DNA of 64,000 nucleotides from Ramlibacter monticola (GTDB lineage Bacteria; Pseudomonadota; Gammaproteobacteria; Burkholderiales; Burkholderiaceae_C): contig NZ_JAEQNE010000001.1 in assembly GCF_016722785.1 (NCBI RefSeq), positions 496,001-560,000 of the forward strand. The letters are read 5' to 3'. The notes below the pieces were generated by a model. The model was not told the DNA's origin and did no database searches. It worked only from the letters and a program-made list of their open reading frames with translations. The number at the start of each line of letters is the position of its first letter. Within the stretch, counting starts at the first letter, position 1. A program made the position numbers and the translations under genes. This document shows positions 37,771 through 47,100 of the stretch, piece by piece.

Positions 37771-38247
37771 ATGCAAGGCGATCCGCAAGTCATCCACCAC
37801 CTCCAGGCCCAACTGAAGAACGAGCTGACGGCCACCAACCAGTACTTCCTGCACTACCGGATCCTGAAGCACTGGGGATTCGATCGCCTGGCGAAAAAGG
37901 AATACGAGGAGTCGATCGGCGAGATGAAGCACGCCGACCGGCTGATGGAGCGCATCCTGCTGCTCGACGCCCTGCCCAACCTGCAGGACCTGGGCAAGCT
38001 GATGGTCGGCGAGGACGTGCCGGAGATCCTGAACTGCGACCTGACCCTGGAGCGCGGCGCGCAGGCCACCATCAAGGCTGGCATTGCCCACTGCGAATCC
38101 GTCCGCGACTACGTCTCGCGCGAGATCCTGGAACGCATCCTCGAGGACACCGAGGAGCACATCGACTGGCTGGAAACGCAGATCGACCTGGTGAACAAGG
38201 TCGGCCTGTCGAACTACCTGCAGTCGCAGATGGGCGAGCACAGCTGA
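37771..38247 (+). CDS. bfr: Bacterioferritin
   Basis: 158-aa haem-containing ferritin storing iron as a 24-mer. All ferroxidase ligands appear in place: Glu18, Glu51, His54, then Glu in DYVSREILERILEDTEEH near 94 and 127-130. Met52, the haem ligand, is in GEMKHAD. Its partner ferredoxin gene (bfd) follows after a terminator-like hairpin and a Fur box, so storage and release are controlled separately. Confidence 0.97.
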   Translation: MQGDPQVIHHLQAQLKNELTATNQYFLHYRILKHWGFDRLAKKEYEESIGEMKHADRLMERILLLDALPNLQDLGKLMVGEDVPEILNCDLTLERGAQATIKAGIAHCESVRDYVSREILERILEDTEEHIDWLETQIDLVNKVGLSNYLQSQMGEHS

Positions 38248-38299
38248 GCCGACGAGGCTGCGCCCAGGCGCGAATTAAAACTTTCCACTGACTTCCACG

Positions 38300-38331
38300 G
38301 GGCGGCGCGTTGGCAATCCGGCGCGCCGCCC
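38300..38331 (+). terminator. Terminator-like hairpin after bfr
   Basis: Perfect 10-bp GC stem (38300-38309/38322-38331) with a 12-base loop, followed by TCATTTCATTT. The T-run is interrupted. Confidence 0.6.
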
Positions 38332-38373
38332 TCATTTCATTTGCGCTACCGCAACTGGTCGTGCCTTGATGGG

Positions 38374-38403
38374 TTGCAAATGCGAAGGATTCGCATTTAT
38401 ACT
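38374..38403 (+). promoter_or_regulatory. Fur-controlled promoter of the bfd-tonB operon
   Basis: TTGCAA (38374-38379), an 18-base spacer and TATACT (38398-38403). The spacer is almost filled by a perfect dyad AAATGCGAA-GGA-TTCGCATTT (38378-38398), which resembles the Fur box of Burkholderiales. Bound Fur would cover both promoter elements. Confidence 0.7.
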
Positions 38404-38442
38404 GAACCCAGTCCGACAAGTGGAAGTACTGGAAACAGCATC

Positions 38443-38688
38443 ATGATCGTCTGCGTCTGCCGCCGTGTCTCCGACCGTGAAATCGCGCGCCATGCCCGGG
38501 CCGGCATGAGCTTCGACGACATCCAGTTCGAACTGGGCGTGGCAACCCAGTGCGGCCAGTGCGAATGCTCGGCCCGCGCCGTCGTCGACCAGTGCGCCTG
38601 CAGCAATCCCGTGGCCGCCCTGACCTGCGAGACCTCCGCCCTCAAGGAAAGCCGCGAATGGCCGCAGTCGTCCTCTGTGGCTGCCTGA
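38443..38688 (+). CDS. bfd: Bacterioferritin-associated ferredoxin
   Basis: 81 aa. The [2Fe-2S] ligands match Bfd exactly: Cys4, Cys6, Cys37 and Cys40 ([15 protein letters not shown]). In the studied enzymes Bfd gives electrons to bacterioferritin to release stored iron. Three extra cysteines (QCACSN, LTCET) lie in a tail longer than in E. coli Bfd (64 aa). It sits directly behind the Fur-box promoter, so it is made when iron is scarce. Confidence 0.94.
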   Translation: MIVCVCRRVSDREIARHARAGMSFDDIQFELGVATQCGQCECSARAVVDQCACSNPVAALTCETSALKESREWPQSSSVAA

Positions 38689-38729
38689 TCCTCGCGCTGG
38701 GCGGAGCCTGGTGGGTTTGTACCCGCTGA
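38658..38729 (+). CDS. Possible 23-residue hydrophobic peptide
   Basis: ATG at 38658, in a different frame overlapping the end of bfd, encodes [19 protein letters not shown] (then VCTR), a single potential membrane helix. AAGGAAAG lies about 8 bases upstream within bfd. It may be a real small protein of the Fur operon or a chance frame; nothing else supports it. Confidence 0.25.
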   Translation: MAAVVLCGCLILALGGAWWVCTR

Positions 38730-38784
38730 CCCCGCACCCGGCTGACCGACAATGACGACCTTCTCGCCACCCCGAGGCGCAGCC

Positions 38785-39462
38785 ATGCCCGTCTCCCGCA
38801 ACACCCTGATCGCCGGAAGCGTCGTGCTGCTGCACGTCGGGGTGCTGTGGGCGCTGCAGGCCGGCCTGGTGCGGCGCGCCATCGAGACCGTCATTCCGGT
38901 GGAACTCCTCAGCGCCGCGGTCACCACCCCGCCGGCACGCGTCGAACCCCCTGCCCCGCTCCCGCCCCAGCCCAAGCCCGTGGTGCCCGGGCCCCGGCCC
39001 GTGCTGCGCAAGAGCGCCCCGGCGCCCGCGCCGGCGCCGCAGCCCGTGGCGGCGCCCGACCCGGCACCCGCGCCCACCGCCGTGACCGGCACCACCGAGC
39101 CGCAACCGCCGGCGCCCCCGGTGGCCGCACCGGTCGCCGCGGCCCCGGTCGCGGCGCCCGTCGCGCCTCCCGCGCCGGCCAAGGTGGAACTGCCGATCAG
39201 CGACGCCGATTACCTGCAGAACCCCGCGCCCGAGTGGCCGCGCATGAGCCAGCGGCTCGGCGAGAAAGGGCTGGTGATGCTGCGGGTCCTGATCGGAACC
39301 GATGGACGCGCCAAGACGGCCCAGGTCAAGCAAAGCAGCGGCTACCCGCGCCTCGACGACGCTTCGAAGACCGCCGTGCTCGCCTGGCGCTACGTTCCCG
39401 GCAAACGGGGCGGCGTGCCGGAAGAAATGTGGGTGAACGTCCCGATCCGCTGGGGCGACTGA
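38785..39462 (+). CDS. tonB: TonB energy-transducing protein
   Basis: 225 aa from the ATG at 38785, which has GAGG 7 bases upstream; an ATG at 38752 would add 11 residues without a ribosome site. An N-terminal anchor (about 7-28, [19 protein letters not shown]) is followed by a Pro/Ala-rich periplasmic spacer (about 45-140) and the TonB C-terminal domain with [20 protein letters not shown] and [14 protein letters not shown]. It couples the proton-motive force via ExbBD to receptors such as the one at 51009-53264. Confidence 0.93.
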   Translation: MPVSRNTLIAGSVVLLHVGVLWALQAGLVRRAIETVIPVELLSAAVTTPPARVEPPAPLPPQPKPVVPGPRPVLRKSAPAPAPAPQPVAAPDPAPAPTAVTGTTEPQPPAPPVAAPVAAAPVAAPVAPPAPAKVELPISDADYLQNPAPEWPRMSQRLGEKGLVMLRVLIGTDGRAKTAQVKQSSGYPRLDDASKTAVLAWRYVPGKRGGVPEEMWVNVPIRWGD

Positions 39463-39488
39463 CACGCAAGAAGACGGAGAAGATTGCA

Positions 39489-40202
39489 ATGAACACGGAA
39501 TTCGGCCTCGCCCACCTGTGGGCCCAGGGTGACCTCGTGACCCGCGCGGTGGCGCTGCTGCTGCTGGGGATGTCTCTGGCGTCCTGGATGGTCATCATCA
39601 TCAAGGCGCTGGACCTGCGCCGGCACGCGCGGGAATCGCGCCAGGTCGAGAGCTTCTGGCACGCCGCCGATTTCGCCGACGGGCTCGGCAAGCTGGGCAC
39701 CGAACCCACCAACCCCTTCCGCACGCTGGCGCTGGAGGGCCGCGAGGCGGCGGCGCACCACCACGCGCAGGCGCAGCTCCACGATTCGCTCGACGCCAGC
39801 GAGTGGCTCACGCGCAGCCTGCGCAACTCGATCGACGACTCCACGGCGCGCCTGCAGACCGGCCTGGCCGTGCTCGCCTCGGTCGGTTCGACCGCACCCT
39901 TCATCGGCCTGTTCGGCACCGTCTGGGGCATCTATCACGCCCTGCTCTCCATCAGCACCGCCGGCCAGGCCACCATCGACAAGGTCGCCGGGCCGATCGG
40001 CGAGGCGCTGGTGATGACCGCGCTCGGCCTCGCCGTCGCGATTCCCGCGGTGCTGGGCTACAACGCGCTGGTCCGCGGCAACAAGGCGGTGGTGAACAAG
40101 CTGAACCGCTTCGCCCACGACCTGCATGCCTACCTCGTCACCGGCGCCCGCGTGAGCAACGGCCAGGGGACGAAGGTGGTGCCGATGAAGAAAGGCGCCT
40201 AG
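39489..40202 (+). CDS. exbB: Biopolymer transport protein ExbB
   Basis: 237 aa with three membrane helices (about 18-40, 125-150, 170-195). The MotA/TolQ/ExbB proton-channel core reads [20 protein letters not shown] and [21 protein letters not shown]. It forms the proton channel with ExbD that energises TonB. It begins [15 protein letters not shown], 26 bases after tonB, and exbD follows 2 bases after its stop. Confidence 0.96.
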   Translation: MNTEFGLAHLWAQGDLVTRAVALLLLGMSLASWMVIIIKALDLRRHARESRQVESFWHAADFADGLGKLGTEPTNPFRTLALEGREAAAHHHAQAQLHDSLDASEWLTRSLRNSIDDSTARLQTGLAVLASVGSTAPFIGLFGTVWGIYHALLSISTAGQATIDKVAGPIGEALVMTALGLAVAIPAVLGYNALVRGNKAVVNKLNRFAHDLHAYLVTGARVSNGQGTKVVPMKKGA

Positions 40203-40204
40203 CC

Positions 40205-40614
<410 letters not shown>

Positions 40615-40618
<4 letters not shown>

Positions 40619-40806
40619 GCCCGATGACCTGCTCTCCGTCGCCGGCGGCACTGCCGGCGCTTGCTCCGATCCCGGCCGAGGTCCGCCCCCCGCTGCTGAC
40701 CAGCGCGCAGCTGTTGCGCGGCCAGCGGCTCGTGGAGATCGCGCACAACGGCGAGATCTACCGCCTGCAGGCCACGCGGCAGGGGAAGCTGATCCTCACC
40801 AAGTAA
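40615..40806 (+). CDS. hemP: Hemin uptake protein HemP
   Basis: 63 aa. The C-terminal half carries the HemP pattern LTSAQLLRGQRLVEIAHNGEIYRLQATRQGKLILTK (read in parts): a short, basic, beta-rich domain. HemP (HmuP) is needed for haem receptor expression in Bradyrhizobium and Burkholderia; a DNA-binding role is proposed. It is last in the Fur-controlled operon, overlapping exbD. No haem receptor gene follows in this window. Confidence 0.88.
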
Positions 40807-40809
40807 GGG

Positions 40810-41217
40810 TCAGAGGCCCAGCGCGGCGATGCCGGCGCGCGCGACCTGCGCGTCCTCGCTCGACTTCACGCCGCTGACGCCGACGGCGCCGATGCAGTGG
40901 CCGTCCTTCAGGATCGGCACGCCGCCTTCCAGCATGCCCTGCAGCCCGGGCGCGCTCAGGAAGGAGGTGCGGCCGCCGTTGACCACCTCTTCGTAGATGC
41001 GGCTCTCGCGCCGGCCGAGGGCGGCGGTGTGCGCCTTCGCCGGGGCGATCTGGGCCGAGATGGGCGCGGCGCCGTCGAGCCGTTGCAGCCACAGCAGGTG
41101 ACCGCCATCGTCGACGATGGCGATGCTCACGGGCCACTTGTTGGCGAGGGCTTCCGCTTCCGCGGCGGCGGCGATGGCCTTGACTTCGGCGAGTTCGAGG
41201 ACGGCTTTCGTTTTCAT
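40810..41217 (-). CDS. GlcG/HbpS-family protein
   Basis: 135 aa, starting MKTKAVLELAEVKAIAAAAEAEA, with IAIVDDGGHLLWLQRLDGA and GGVPILKDGHCIGAVGVSG. This is the GlcG/HbpS fold, haem-binding in Streptomyces HbpS and of unknown function in glc operons. The start at 41217 is where family similarity begins; the frame extends 12 residues upstream. It converges with hemP, with only 3 bases between stops, which may be coincidence or a haem link. Confidence 0.88.
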   Translation of the reverse strand: MKTKAVLELAEVKAIAAAAEAEALANKWPVSIAIVDDGGHLLWLQRLDGAAPISAQIAPAKAHTAALGRRESRIYEEVVNGGRTSFLSAPGLQGMLEGGVPILKDGHCIGAVGVSGVKSSEDAQVARAGIAALGL

Positions 41218-41324
41218 CTGGGTGGATTGCTGGGCGACAGAAACGCCGAGCATACCGTCTGGGCGGCATTGAACCCTTCTAGAATGCGCTCATCTAAAAG
41301 GCTGTCGAGGCAAGGAGTGCTGCT

Positions 41325-42020
41325 ATGAACGATCCGATCCAGACCGTGCCGTCCTACGGCCATGGCACCACCCTGGCGCTGGAGCAGCGCAACAGGGTGT
41401 TGCGCAACACCTACTGGCTGCTCGCCCTGAGCCTGATCCCCACCGTGCTCGGCGCCTGGCTGGGTGTGTCGACGGGCATCACGCGCAGCCTCTCCGGGGG
41501 CCTGGGGCTGATCGTCTTCCTGGGCGGCGCCTTCGGCTTCATGTACGCCATCCAGAAGACCAAGGATTCCGCGGCGGGCGTGGGCGTGCTGCTCGCGTTC
41601 ACCTTCTTCATGGGTCTGATGCTGTCGCGGCTGATCGCGCTGGTGCTGGGCTTCAAGAACGGCCCCGGCCTGGTGATGACGGCCTTCGGCGGCACGGCGG
41701 GCGTGTTCTTCGTGATGGCCTCGCTGTCCACCGTGATCAAGCGCGACCTGTCCGGCATGGGCAAGTGGCTGTTCGTCGGCGCCCTGGTGCTGATGGTCGG
41801 CGCCATCATCAACGTGTTCGTCGGCTCCTCGGCCGGCATGCTGGTGATCAGCACGCTGGCGATCGGCATCTTCAGCCTGTACATGCTGTACGACCTGAAG
41901 CAGATCATCGATGGCGGCGAGACCAACTACATCACCGCGACCCTCGCGCTGTACCTGGACCTGTTCAACGTGTTCCAGAGCCTGCTCGCGCTGCTGGGCC
42001 TGACCGCCGGCGACGACTGA
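41325..42020 (+). CDS. Bax inhibitor-1/YccA family membrane protein
   Basis: 231 aa with seven hydrophobic segments. It starts MNDPIQTVPSYGHGTTLALEQRNRVLRNTYWLLALSL (read in parts) and ends with ITATLALYLDLFNVFQSLLALLG, the BI-1 signature end. Family members are pH-sensitive Ca2+ leak channels (BsYetJ) or modulators of FtsH (E. coli YccA/YbhL). A shared terminator with the convergent rlmD follows. Confidence 0.93.
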   Translation: MNDPIQTVPSYGHGTTLALEQRNRVLRNTYWLLALSLIPTVLGAWLGVSTGITRSLSGGLGLIVFLGGAFGFMYAIQKTKDSAAGVGVLLAFTFFMGLMLSRLIALVLGFKNGPGLVMTAFGGTAGVFFVMASLSTVIKRDLSGMGKWLFVGALVLMVGAIINVFVGSSAGMLVISTLAIGIFSLYMLYDLKQIIDGGETNYITATLALYLDLFNVFQSLLALLGLTAGDD

Positions 42021-42041
42021 GCGGCACTCCCCGCCCAAAGG

Positions 42042-42066
42042 AAAACGGGGCCTGGTGCCCCGTTTT
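42042..42066. terminator. Bidirectional terminator between BI-1 gene and rlmD
   Basis: Perfect 10-bp stem AAAACGGGGC/GCCCCGTTTT (42042-42051/42057-42066) with a 5-base loop. T-rich on both strands, it abuts the rlmD stop. Confidence 0.88.
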
Positions 42067-43473
42067 TCATGGCAGCTCGAACACCGCGATGGACTCCACG
42101 TGCGCCGTGTGCGGGAACATGTTCACCACCCCGGCCGCGGTGCAGGCGTAGCCCCCCTGGTGCACCAGCAGGCCGGCATCGCGCGCCAGCGTCGCCGGGT
42201 TGCAGCTCACGTAGACGATGCGGCGGGGCGGCCTCCAGCCCTTGCGCAGCGACGGGTCCTGGTGCAGGTCGGCCACTGCCTTGGCGAGCGCGAACGCGCC
42301 TTCGCGCGGCGGGTCGACCAGCCAGCGCTCGGCGATGCCGTCGGCCACGAGCTGCTCGGGGCTCATCTCGAACAGGTTGCGCGCCTCGAAACGGGCCGGC
42401 GCGAGCGCGTCCCCGGCGGGCCGCGCGGACTGGTTGCGCTGGTAGTTCTCGCGCGAGCGCGCCACCAGCGCCTCGCTGCCCTCGATGCCCAGCACCTCGC
42501 CGGCGCGGGTGGCGAGCGGCAGCGTGAAGTTGCCCAGGCCGCAGAACCAGTCGATCACCCGCTCACTGCGTTGGGGATCGAGCAGGCGGATGGCGCGGTC
42601 CACCAGCACCCGGTTGATGTGCGGGTTGACCTGCGTGAAGTCCGTGGGCCGGAAGGGCATGGCGATGCCGTATTCCGGCAGCGTGTAGGCGAGCTCCTCC
42701 CCGTCGGCGTCGAGCAGGTGGACCGAATCGGGTCCCTTGGGCTGCAGCCACCACTGGACGCCGGCCGCGGCATGCGTGCGGGCGAAGGCGCGCAGCTTGG
42801 CCAGGTCGCCCGCCGACAGCGGCTCCAGGTGCCGCAGCACCAGCGCGGTCACGCGGTCGCCGCAGGCCAGCTCGATCTGCGGGCAGGTCTCGATGGCCTC
42901 CATGGAGCCGATCAGCGCCCGCAGCGGCAGCAGCAGGTCGCTCACGTGCTTCGGCACCACGTGGCACTCGCGGATGTCGGCGACGTAGCGGCTCTTGCGC
43001 TCGTGGAAGCCGACCAGCACGGTCTCCTTCTTGCGGACGTGGCGCACGCTGAAGCGCGCGCGCCAGCGGTAGCCCCAGGCCGGGCCCTCGATGGCAGGCA
43101 GCATGGCGCCGGGACGCACCTTGCCCAGGTGCCAGAGATTGTCTTCCAGCACGCGCTGCTTGATGGCGACCTGGGCGCCCACGTGCAGGTGCTGCATCTT
43201 GCAGCCGCCGCACGCGCCTTCGTGCAGGCCGAAGTGCGGGCAGCGCGGGCGCACGCGCTGGGCGGACTCGCGGTGCACCTCCACCAGGGAGGCCTGTTCC
43301 CAGTTGTTCTTCTTCCGCTGGACCCTGGCGGTGACGAGCTCACCCGGCAGCGCGCCGTCGATGAACACCACCTTGCCGTCGGGGCGCCGGGCCACGCCCT
43401 GGGCCTCGATGTCCAGCGATTCGATTTCGAGCCAGCCCTCGGGGTGCGGGGCGGGCAACTGCTTGTCGGTCAT
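42067..43473 (-). CDS. rlmD: 23S rRNA (uracil-1939-C5)-methyltransferase
   Basis: 468 aa. An N-terminal TRAM domain (about 10-70) is followed by a [4Fe-4S] cluster region with [19 protein letters not shown]. The SAM-dependent methyltransferase domain has [22 protein letters not shown], and the catalytic Cys in [13 protein letters not shown] near 425. This is the RumA/RlmD layout. RlmC and TrmA are less likely because of the TRAM plus cluster combination. Confidence 0.93.
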   Translation of the reverse strand: MTDKQLPAPHPEGWLEIESLDIEAQGVARRPDGKVVFIDGALPGELVTARVQRKKNNWEQASLVEVHRESAQRVRPRCPHFGLHEGACGGCKMQHLHVGAQVAIKQRVLEDNLWHLGKVRPGAMLPAIEGPAWGYRWRARFSVRHVRKKETVLVGFHERKSRYVADIRECHVVPKHVSDLLLPLRALIGSMEAIETCPQIELACGDRVTALVLRHLEPLSAGDLAKLRAFARTHAAAGVQWWLQPKGPDSVHLLDADGEELAYTLPEYGIAMPFRPTDFTQVNPHINRVLVDRAIRLLDPQRSERVIDWFCGLGNFTLPLATRAGEVLGIEGSEALVARSRENYQRNQSARPAGDALAPARFEARNLFEMSPEQLVADGIAERWLVDPPREGAFALAKAVADLHQDPSLRKGWRPPRRIVYVSCNPATLARDAGLLVHQGGYACTAAGVVNMFPHTAHVESIAVFELP

Positions 43474-43507
43474 CCCCCGATTTTCTCAGGCCCGGGCGGG
43501 CCGTTCG

Positions 43508-44305
43508 TCAGAGCCACGCGTCCAGGTATTCGCGCCAGTGCGCTTCGGCGGGCACCAGCGCCTCCAGCGACTGCTTCACGAAGCCGATTTCCTGGTCGTA
43601 CTCGGCCTCGGTGAAGCCGCCGCGCATCTTCTGGAACCGGCAGTACAGCAGGTAGGTGTTCACCACGTCCGTCTCGCAGTAGCGGCGGATGTCCTCCAGC
43701 TTGCCCTCGAGGAAGGCCTGGTAGACCTGGGAGCCGTCCATGCCCAGCTTGCCGGGGAAGCCGCACAGCTTCGCCATCGCGTCCAGCGGCGCGCTGGCGC
43801 GCGGCTGGTACATCGCCAGCAGGTCCATCAGGTCCAGGTGGCGCATGTGGTAGCGGTTGATGTAGTTGTTGTACTTGAACTCGCGGTCGTCCGGCCCGCC
43901 GCCTTCCCCCAGGCACCAGTAGCGATCCGCCACGACGCCATGGCGCAGGCCGCGGTAGTGCAGCACCGGCAGGTCGAAGCCGCCGCCGTTCCAGCTCACG
44001 AGCTGGGGCACGTGCTTGTCGAGGGCGTTGAAGAAGTTCTGGATCACCCGGCCTTCGCTGGCGTTGTCGCGGTCGACGAAGGAGTGCACGCGCAGGCCCT
44101 CAGCATTGCGGAACACGCAGCTGATCACCAGGATGCGCTGCAGGTGCAGCGGCATGAAGTCGCTCTGGTTGGCGTCCTTGCGCTCCTGCAGCCACTGCGC
44201 GTAGACCTCGGCGTCGGTGGCTTCCTTGGGCGAGGCACGCAGGATGCGAAGACCCTGGATGTCGGGGATGGATTCGATGTCGAAGACAAGAACGGGCCAG
44301 GCCAT
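43508..44305 (-). CDS. PolB-like 3'-5' exonuclease
   Basis: 265-aa DEDD-family nuclease (DNA_pol_B_exo2 type). Exo I is FDIESIPD with Asp9 and Glu11, Exo II is LVSWNGGGFDLPVL near 104, and Exo III is YCETDVVNTYLL near 213, giving the DEDDy set. Its biological role is not established; standalone relatives are common in proteobacteria. Its ATG is inside a perfect 20-bp palindrome (44294-44340), and I see no normal ribosome site. Confidence 0.9.
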   Translation of the reverse strand: MAWPVLVFDIESIPDIQGLRILRASPKEATDAEVYAQWLQERKDANQSDFMPLHLQRILVISCVFRNAEGLRVHSFVDRDNASEGRVIQNFFNALDKHVPQLVSWNGGGFDLPVLHYRGLRHGVVADRYWCLGEGGGPDDREFKYNNYINRYHMRHLDLMDLLAMYQPRASAPLDAMAKLCGFPGKLGMDGSQVYQAFLEGKLEDIRRYCETDVVNTYLLYCRFQKMRGGFTEAEYDQEIGFVKQSLEALVPAEAHWREYLDAWL

Positions 44306-44340
44306 GGAGTCACTGTACCAGTGACTCCATGGCCTGGCCC
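44294..44340. repeat. Perfect 20-bp palindrome over the exonuclease start
   Basis: Arms 44294-44313 and 44321-44340 pair without mismatch around a 7-base loop. The left arm contains the exonuclease ATG (44303-44305 on the minus strand), and the right arm forms its 5' leader. Confidence 0.85.
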
Positions 44341-44370
44341 TGCGGCCGCATCAGGAGCCCCCCATCCCAG

Positions 44371-44393
44371 CCTTCCCCCCGGAGGGGGGAAGG
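44371..44393. terminator. GC hairpin downstream of rpoS
   Basis: 10-bp stem CCTTCCCCCC/GGGGGGAAGG with a 3-base loop and no T-run. It could mark the rpoS 3' end in a rho-dependent or processed form. The next bases (44390-44431) hold two tandem near-copies of a 21-base unit. Confidence 0.4.
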
Positions 44394-44432
44394 AGCGGGG
44401 CGCTGCTTGGAAGGAGCGGGGGCGCTGCTTGA

Positions 44433-45428
44433 TCAGAACAAGGCTTCGCGGTCGATGCCGCTGCGCGCCATCTGGCGCTTCAGCTTGGACAGGGCCTCGT
44501 TCTGGATCTGGCGCACGCGCTCGCGCGTGAGGCCCAGGCGGTCGCTCAGGACCTCCAGCGTCTCGGGCTCGCGCTGGTGCAGCCCGAAGCGCCCTTCCAG
44601 CACCTCGCGCTCGCGCAGCGACAGCGCCTCGACCCAGCCGGCCACCAGGCGCTCGACCTCGCGGTTCTGCGTGACGCCCGTCGGGTCCACCGCGAGCTCG
44701 TCGGCCATGAAGTCGCCCAGCGTGTGTTCCTCGTCGTTCCGGTCCACCGCGGCGTCCAGCGACTTGGGCGTCTCGGCGAGCGCCAGCAGCTGCGCCACCT
44801 CCTGCACGTCGCGCCCGAGCAGCGCCGCGACATCCTCCACGCGCACGCCCTCGCCCTCGGCACCGTTGCGCGTGGCGAAGGCGGGATCGTTCTCCAGCGT
44901 GCGCCGCGCACGCAGCACCTGCTGCAGCTCGCGGACCACGTGCACCGGCAGGCGGATCACGCGGCCCTGGTTCATCACCGCGCGCTCCACCGCCTGGCGG
45001 ATCCACCAGGTCGCATAGGTGGAGAAGCGGAAGCCACGCTCCGGCTCGAACTTGCCGATGGCGTGCATCAGGCCGAGGTTGCCTTCCTCGATCAGGTCCG
45101 ACAGCGGCACGCCGCGCCCGAGGTAGGCCTTGGCGATGCTCACCACCAGACGCAGGTTGTGCTCGATCATCGACTGGCGCGCGGCGAAGTCGCCGGCGCG
45201 CGCGCGCGTCGCGGTCTCGAATTCCTCCGTGGCCGTGAACAGCGAGGTCCGGCGCACGTCGCGCAGGTAGAGCGTGAGGGTATCGCTGCTCTCGCCGGAG
45301 AAATCGGAGGCGGCTTCGCGCAGGTTCTGGTTCGAGGCCTCCGCGGCCCCTTCGTCGGGAGACTGGCCTTCCGCGCCTTCGCGGACGCCCGCTGGCGCCG
45401 GTGCTTCGTGCCCGTTGCGCCGCTTCAT
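44433..45428 (-). CDS. rpoS: RNA polymerase sigma factor RpoS
   Basis: 331 aa, stationary-phase and stress sigma factor. Region 1.2 begins [19 protein letters not shown] near 46. Region 2 has [30 protein letters not shown] (in parts) and [17 protein letters not shown], and region 4 has [19 protein letters not shown] near 300. The gene order surE-pcm-nlpD-rpoS separates it from RpoD or RpoH, which look similar. It starts 2 bases after the nlpD stop. In other bacteria a main rpoS promoter lies inside nlpD; I did not try to place one here. Confidence 0.96.
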   Translation of the reverse strand: MKRRNGHEAPAPAGVREGAEGQSPDEGAAEASNQNLREAASDFSGESSDTLTLYLRDVRRTSLFTATEEFETATRARAGDFAARQSMIEHNLRLVVSIAKAYLGRGVPLSDLIEEGNLGLMHAIGKFEPERGFRFSTYATWWIRQAVERAVMNQGRVIRLPVHVVRELQQVLRARRTLENDPAFATRNGAEGEGVRVEDVAALLGRDVQEVAQLLALAETPKSLDAAVDRNDEEHTLGDFMADELAVDPTGVTQNREVERLVAGWVEALSLREREVLEGRFGLHQREPETLEVLSDRLGLTRERVRQIQNEALSKLKRQMARSGIDREALF

Positions 45429-45430
45429 GG

Positions 45431-46321
45431 CTACTTCGCCGGCAGGTAGCGTGTGGGATCCACGGGCTTGCCCTGCCGGCGGATCTCGAAGTGGAGCTTC
45501 ACGCGATCCGTGTCGGTGGATCCCATCTCCGCGATCTTCTGGCCCTTGCGCACGGCCTGGTCTTCCTTCACCAGCAGCGCCTGGTTGTGCGCGTAGGCCG
45601 TGAGGTAGGTGTTGTTGTGCTTCAGGATGATGAGGTTGCCGTAGCCGCGCAGGCCCGCGCCGGCATAGACCACGCGCCCGTCGGCGGCGGCCAGCACGGC
45701 GTCGCCGGCACGGCCGCCGATGTCGATGCCCTTGTTCTTCTGCTCGTCGAATCCCGCCAGCACGCTCGCCGCGCCGCCGGTGGGCCAGGCCCAGGCGACG
45801 TCGTCCTCGCCTCCGCTGGCCTGCGGCTGCGAAGCCGCGGGCGCCGGCGTGGACGCACGCGGCGCGCTGCCCGCGTTCAAGGGCGGCAGCACCGAGGAGG
45901 ATGCACTGGCCGGCGGGGCCGCACGCTGGGCCTCGGAGGCCGCGGGCGCGGCCGCGACCGCCTGGCCCGGCGGCGGCGTGACGCGCAGCACCTGGCCGAC
46001 TTCGATCACGTTGGGGTTGTCGAGGTTGTTCCAGCGCGCGATGTCGCGCCAGTTCTGCCCGGTCTCCAGCGCGATGCGGATCAGCGTCTCACCCGGACGC
46101 ACCGTGTGGTAGCCCGGCTTGCCTTCGTTCTCCGCGCCGGGAAGGGGCGTGGCACGCGCAGCCGGGGCAGCCGCCGCAGGCGCCGGTGCGACGGTGCCCG
46201 GGCGCACGCTGCCGCGGTCTTCGACGGGCGCGGGCGCCCGCCGCGGCGAGCTGCATGCCGCCAGGCCGGCGCACACCAGCACCACGCTCAAACCACCCCA
46301 CGCGCGCTCGCGCAACAACAT
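45431..46321 (-). CDS. nlpD: NlpD-like lipoprotein, amidase activator
   Basis: 296 aa. Lipoprotein signal with lipobox LAAC near residue 23, a LysM domain ([14 protein letters not shown], about 70-115), an Ala/Pro-rich linker, and a degenerate LytM/M23 domain (about 180-296; [45 protein letters not shown]). The first metal ligand His is replaced by Asn (NKGID), as in E. coli NlpD, which activates AmiC rather than cutting peptidoglycan. Confidence 0.94.
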   Translation of the reverse strand: MLLRERAWGGLSVVLVCAGLAACSSPRRAPAPVEDRGSVRPGTVAPAPAAAAPAARATPLPGAENEGKPGYHTVRPGETLIRIALETGQNWRDIARWNNLDNPNVIEVGQVLRVTPPPGQAVAAAPAASEAQRAAPPASASSSVLPPLNAGSAPRASTPAPAASQPQASGGEDDVAWAWPTGGAASVLAGFDEQKNKGIDIGGRAGDAVLAAADGRVVYAGAGLRGYGNLIILKHNNTYLTAYAHNQALLVKEDQAVRKGQKIAEMGSTDTDRVKLHFEIRRQGKPVDPTRYLPAK

Positions 46322-46332
46322 CGTTCTCTTCC

Positions 46333-47100
46333 TTATGCAATCCCCGATTTTAGGGGGACAAAATGAACGCCCTCAAGGACGCTGTGTTTCAGCCGACCCG
46401 CGGTCTTCTCGACGATCACGAGGGCCTGCGCGCCGTGAGGCATCACCATGGGCGCCACGATGCGGCCGCCTTCGGCAAGCTGATCGGTCCACTGCGCCGG
46501 CACAGCTTCGCCGCCCGCCGCAGCAATGATGCCTGCGTAAGGCGCGCCCTTGGCGAAACCCGCCATGCCGTCGCCGAACAGCAGGTGCACGTTCGGCAGC
46601 CGGAAGGCGCGCAAGTTCTCGCGCGCGCGATCGTGCAGCCCCCGCAGGCGCTCGATGCTGTAAACCTCCGAGGCCACGTGGCTCAGGACGGCCGCCTGGT
46701 AGCCGCAGCCGGTGCCGATCTCCAGCACCCGCCCGAGGCGGCCCTGGGCATCGGTGCGGCCGGCGAGCAGCAGCTCGATCATGCGCGCAACCACGCTCGG
46801 CTTGGAGATGGTCTGGCCCAGGCCGATCGGCAGGCTCGTGTCCTCGTAGGCCTGGTTGACCAGCGCGCTGTCGACGAAGCGGTGCCGCTCCACCGCATTC
46901 ATCGCGGCGATCACGCGGGGATCGGTGATGCCCTGGGCGACGAGCTTCTGCACCATGCGCGCGCGCACGGCGTGGGAGTCGAGTCCGAGTCCGACCGGCG
47001 CGCCGCGCGCCGCGTTCACCGGCGCGGCGGCAGGCGTACGCCGCACCGCCAGTGCGGGAGTCGCGGGCAGGCGCGCCGGGAAGCCCGGCCGCCGCGTCAT
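46333..47100 (-). CDS. pcm: Protein-L-isoaspartate O-methyltransferase
   Basis: 255 aa. Repairs isoaspartyl residues in ageing proteins. The core has [23 protein letters not shown] (in parts), the SAM-binding [15 protein letters not shown] near 130 and [10 protein letters not shown]. An N-terminal extension of about 45 Ala/Pro/Arg-rich residues is absent from E. coli Pcm (208 aa), so the true start could be later, but the ATG at 47100 overlaps the surE stop (ATGA), favouring this start. It precedes nlpD by 11 bases. Confidence 0.94.
   Translation of the reverse strand: MTRRPGFPARLPATPALAVRRTPAAAPVNAARGAPVGLGLDSHAVRARMVQKLVAQGITDPRVIAAMNAVERHRFVDSALVNQAYEDTSLPIGLGQTISKPSVVARMIELLLAGRTDAQGRLGRVLEIGTGCGYQAAVLSHVASEVYSIERLRGLHDRARENLRAFRLPNVHLLFGDGMAGFAKGAPYAGIIAAAGGEAVPAQWTDQLAEGGRIVAPMVMPHGAQALVIVEKTAGRLKHSVLEGVHFVPLKSGIA

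Noticed and set aside
38940..39180. Repeats in the Pro/Ala-rich region of tonB
   Set aside because: Explained by the normal low-complexity periplasmic spacer of TonB.
42555..43213. Other-frame open frames within rlmD
   Set aside because: High-GC shadow frames; rlmD is continuous and has all family motifs.
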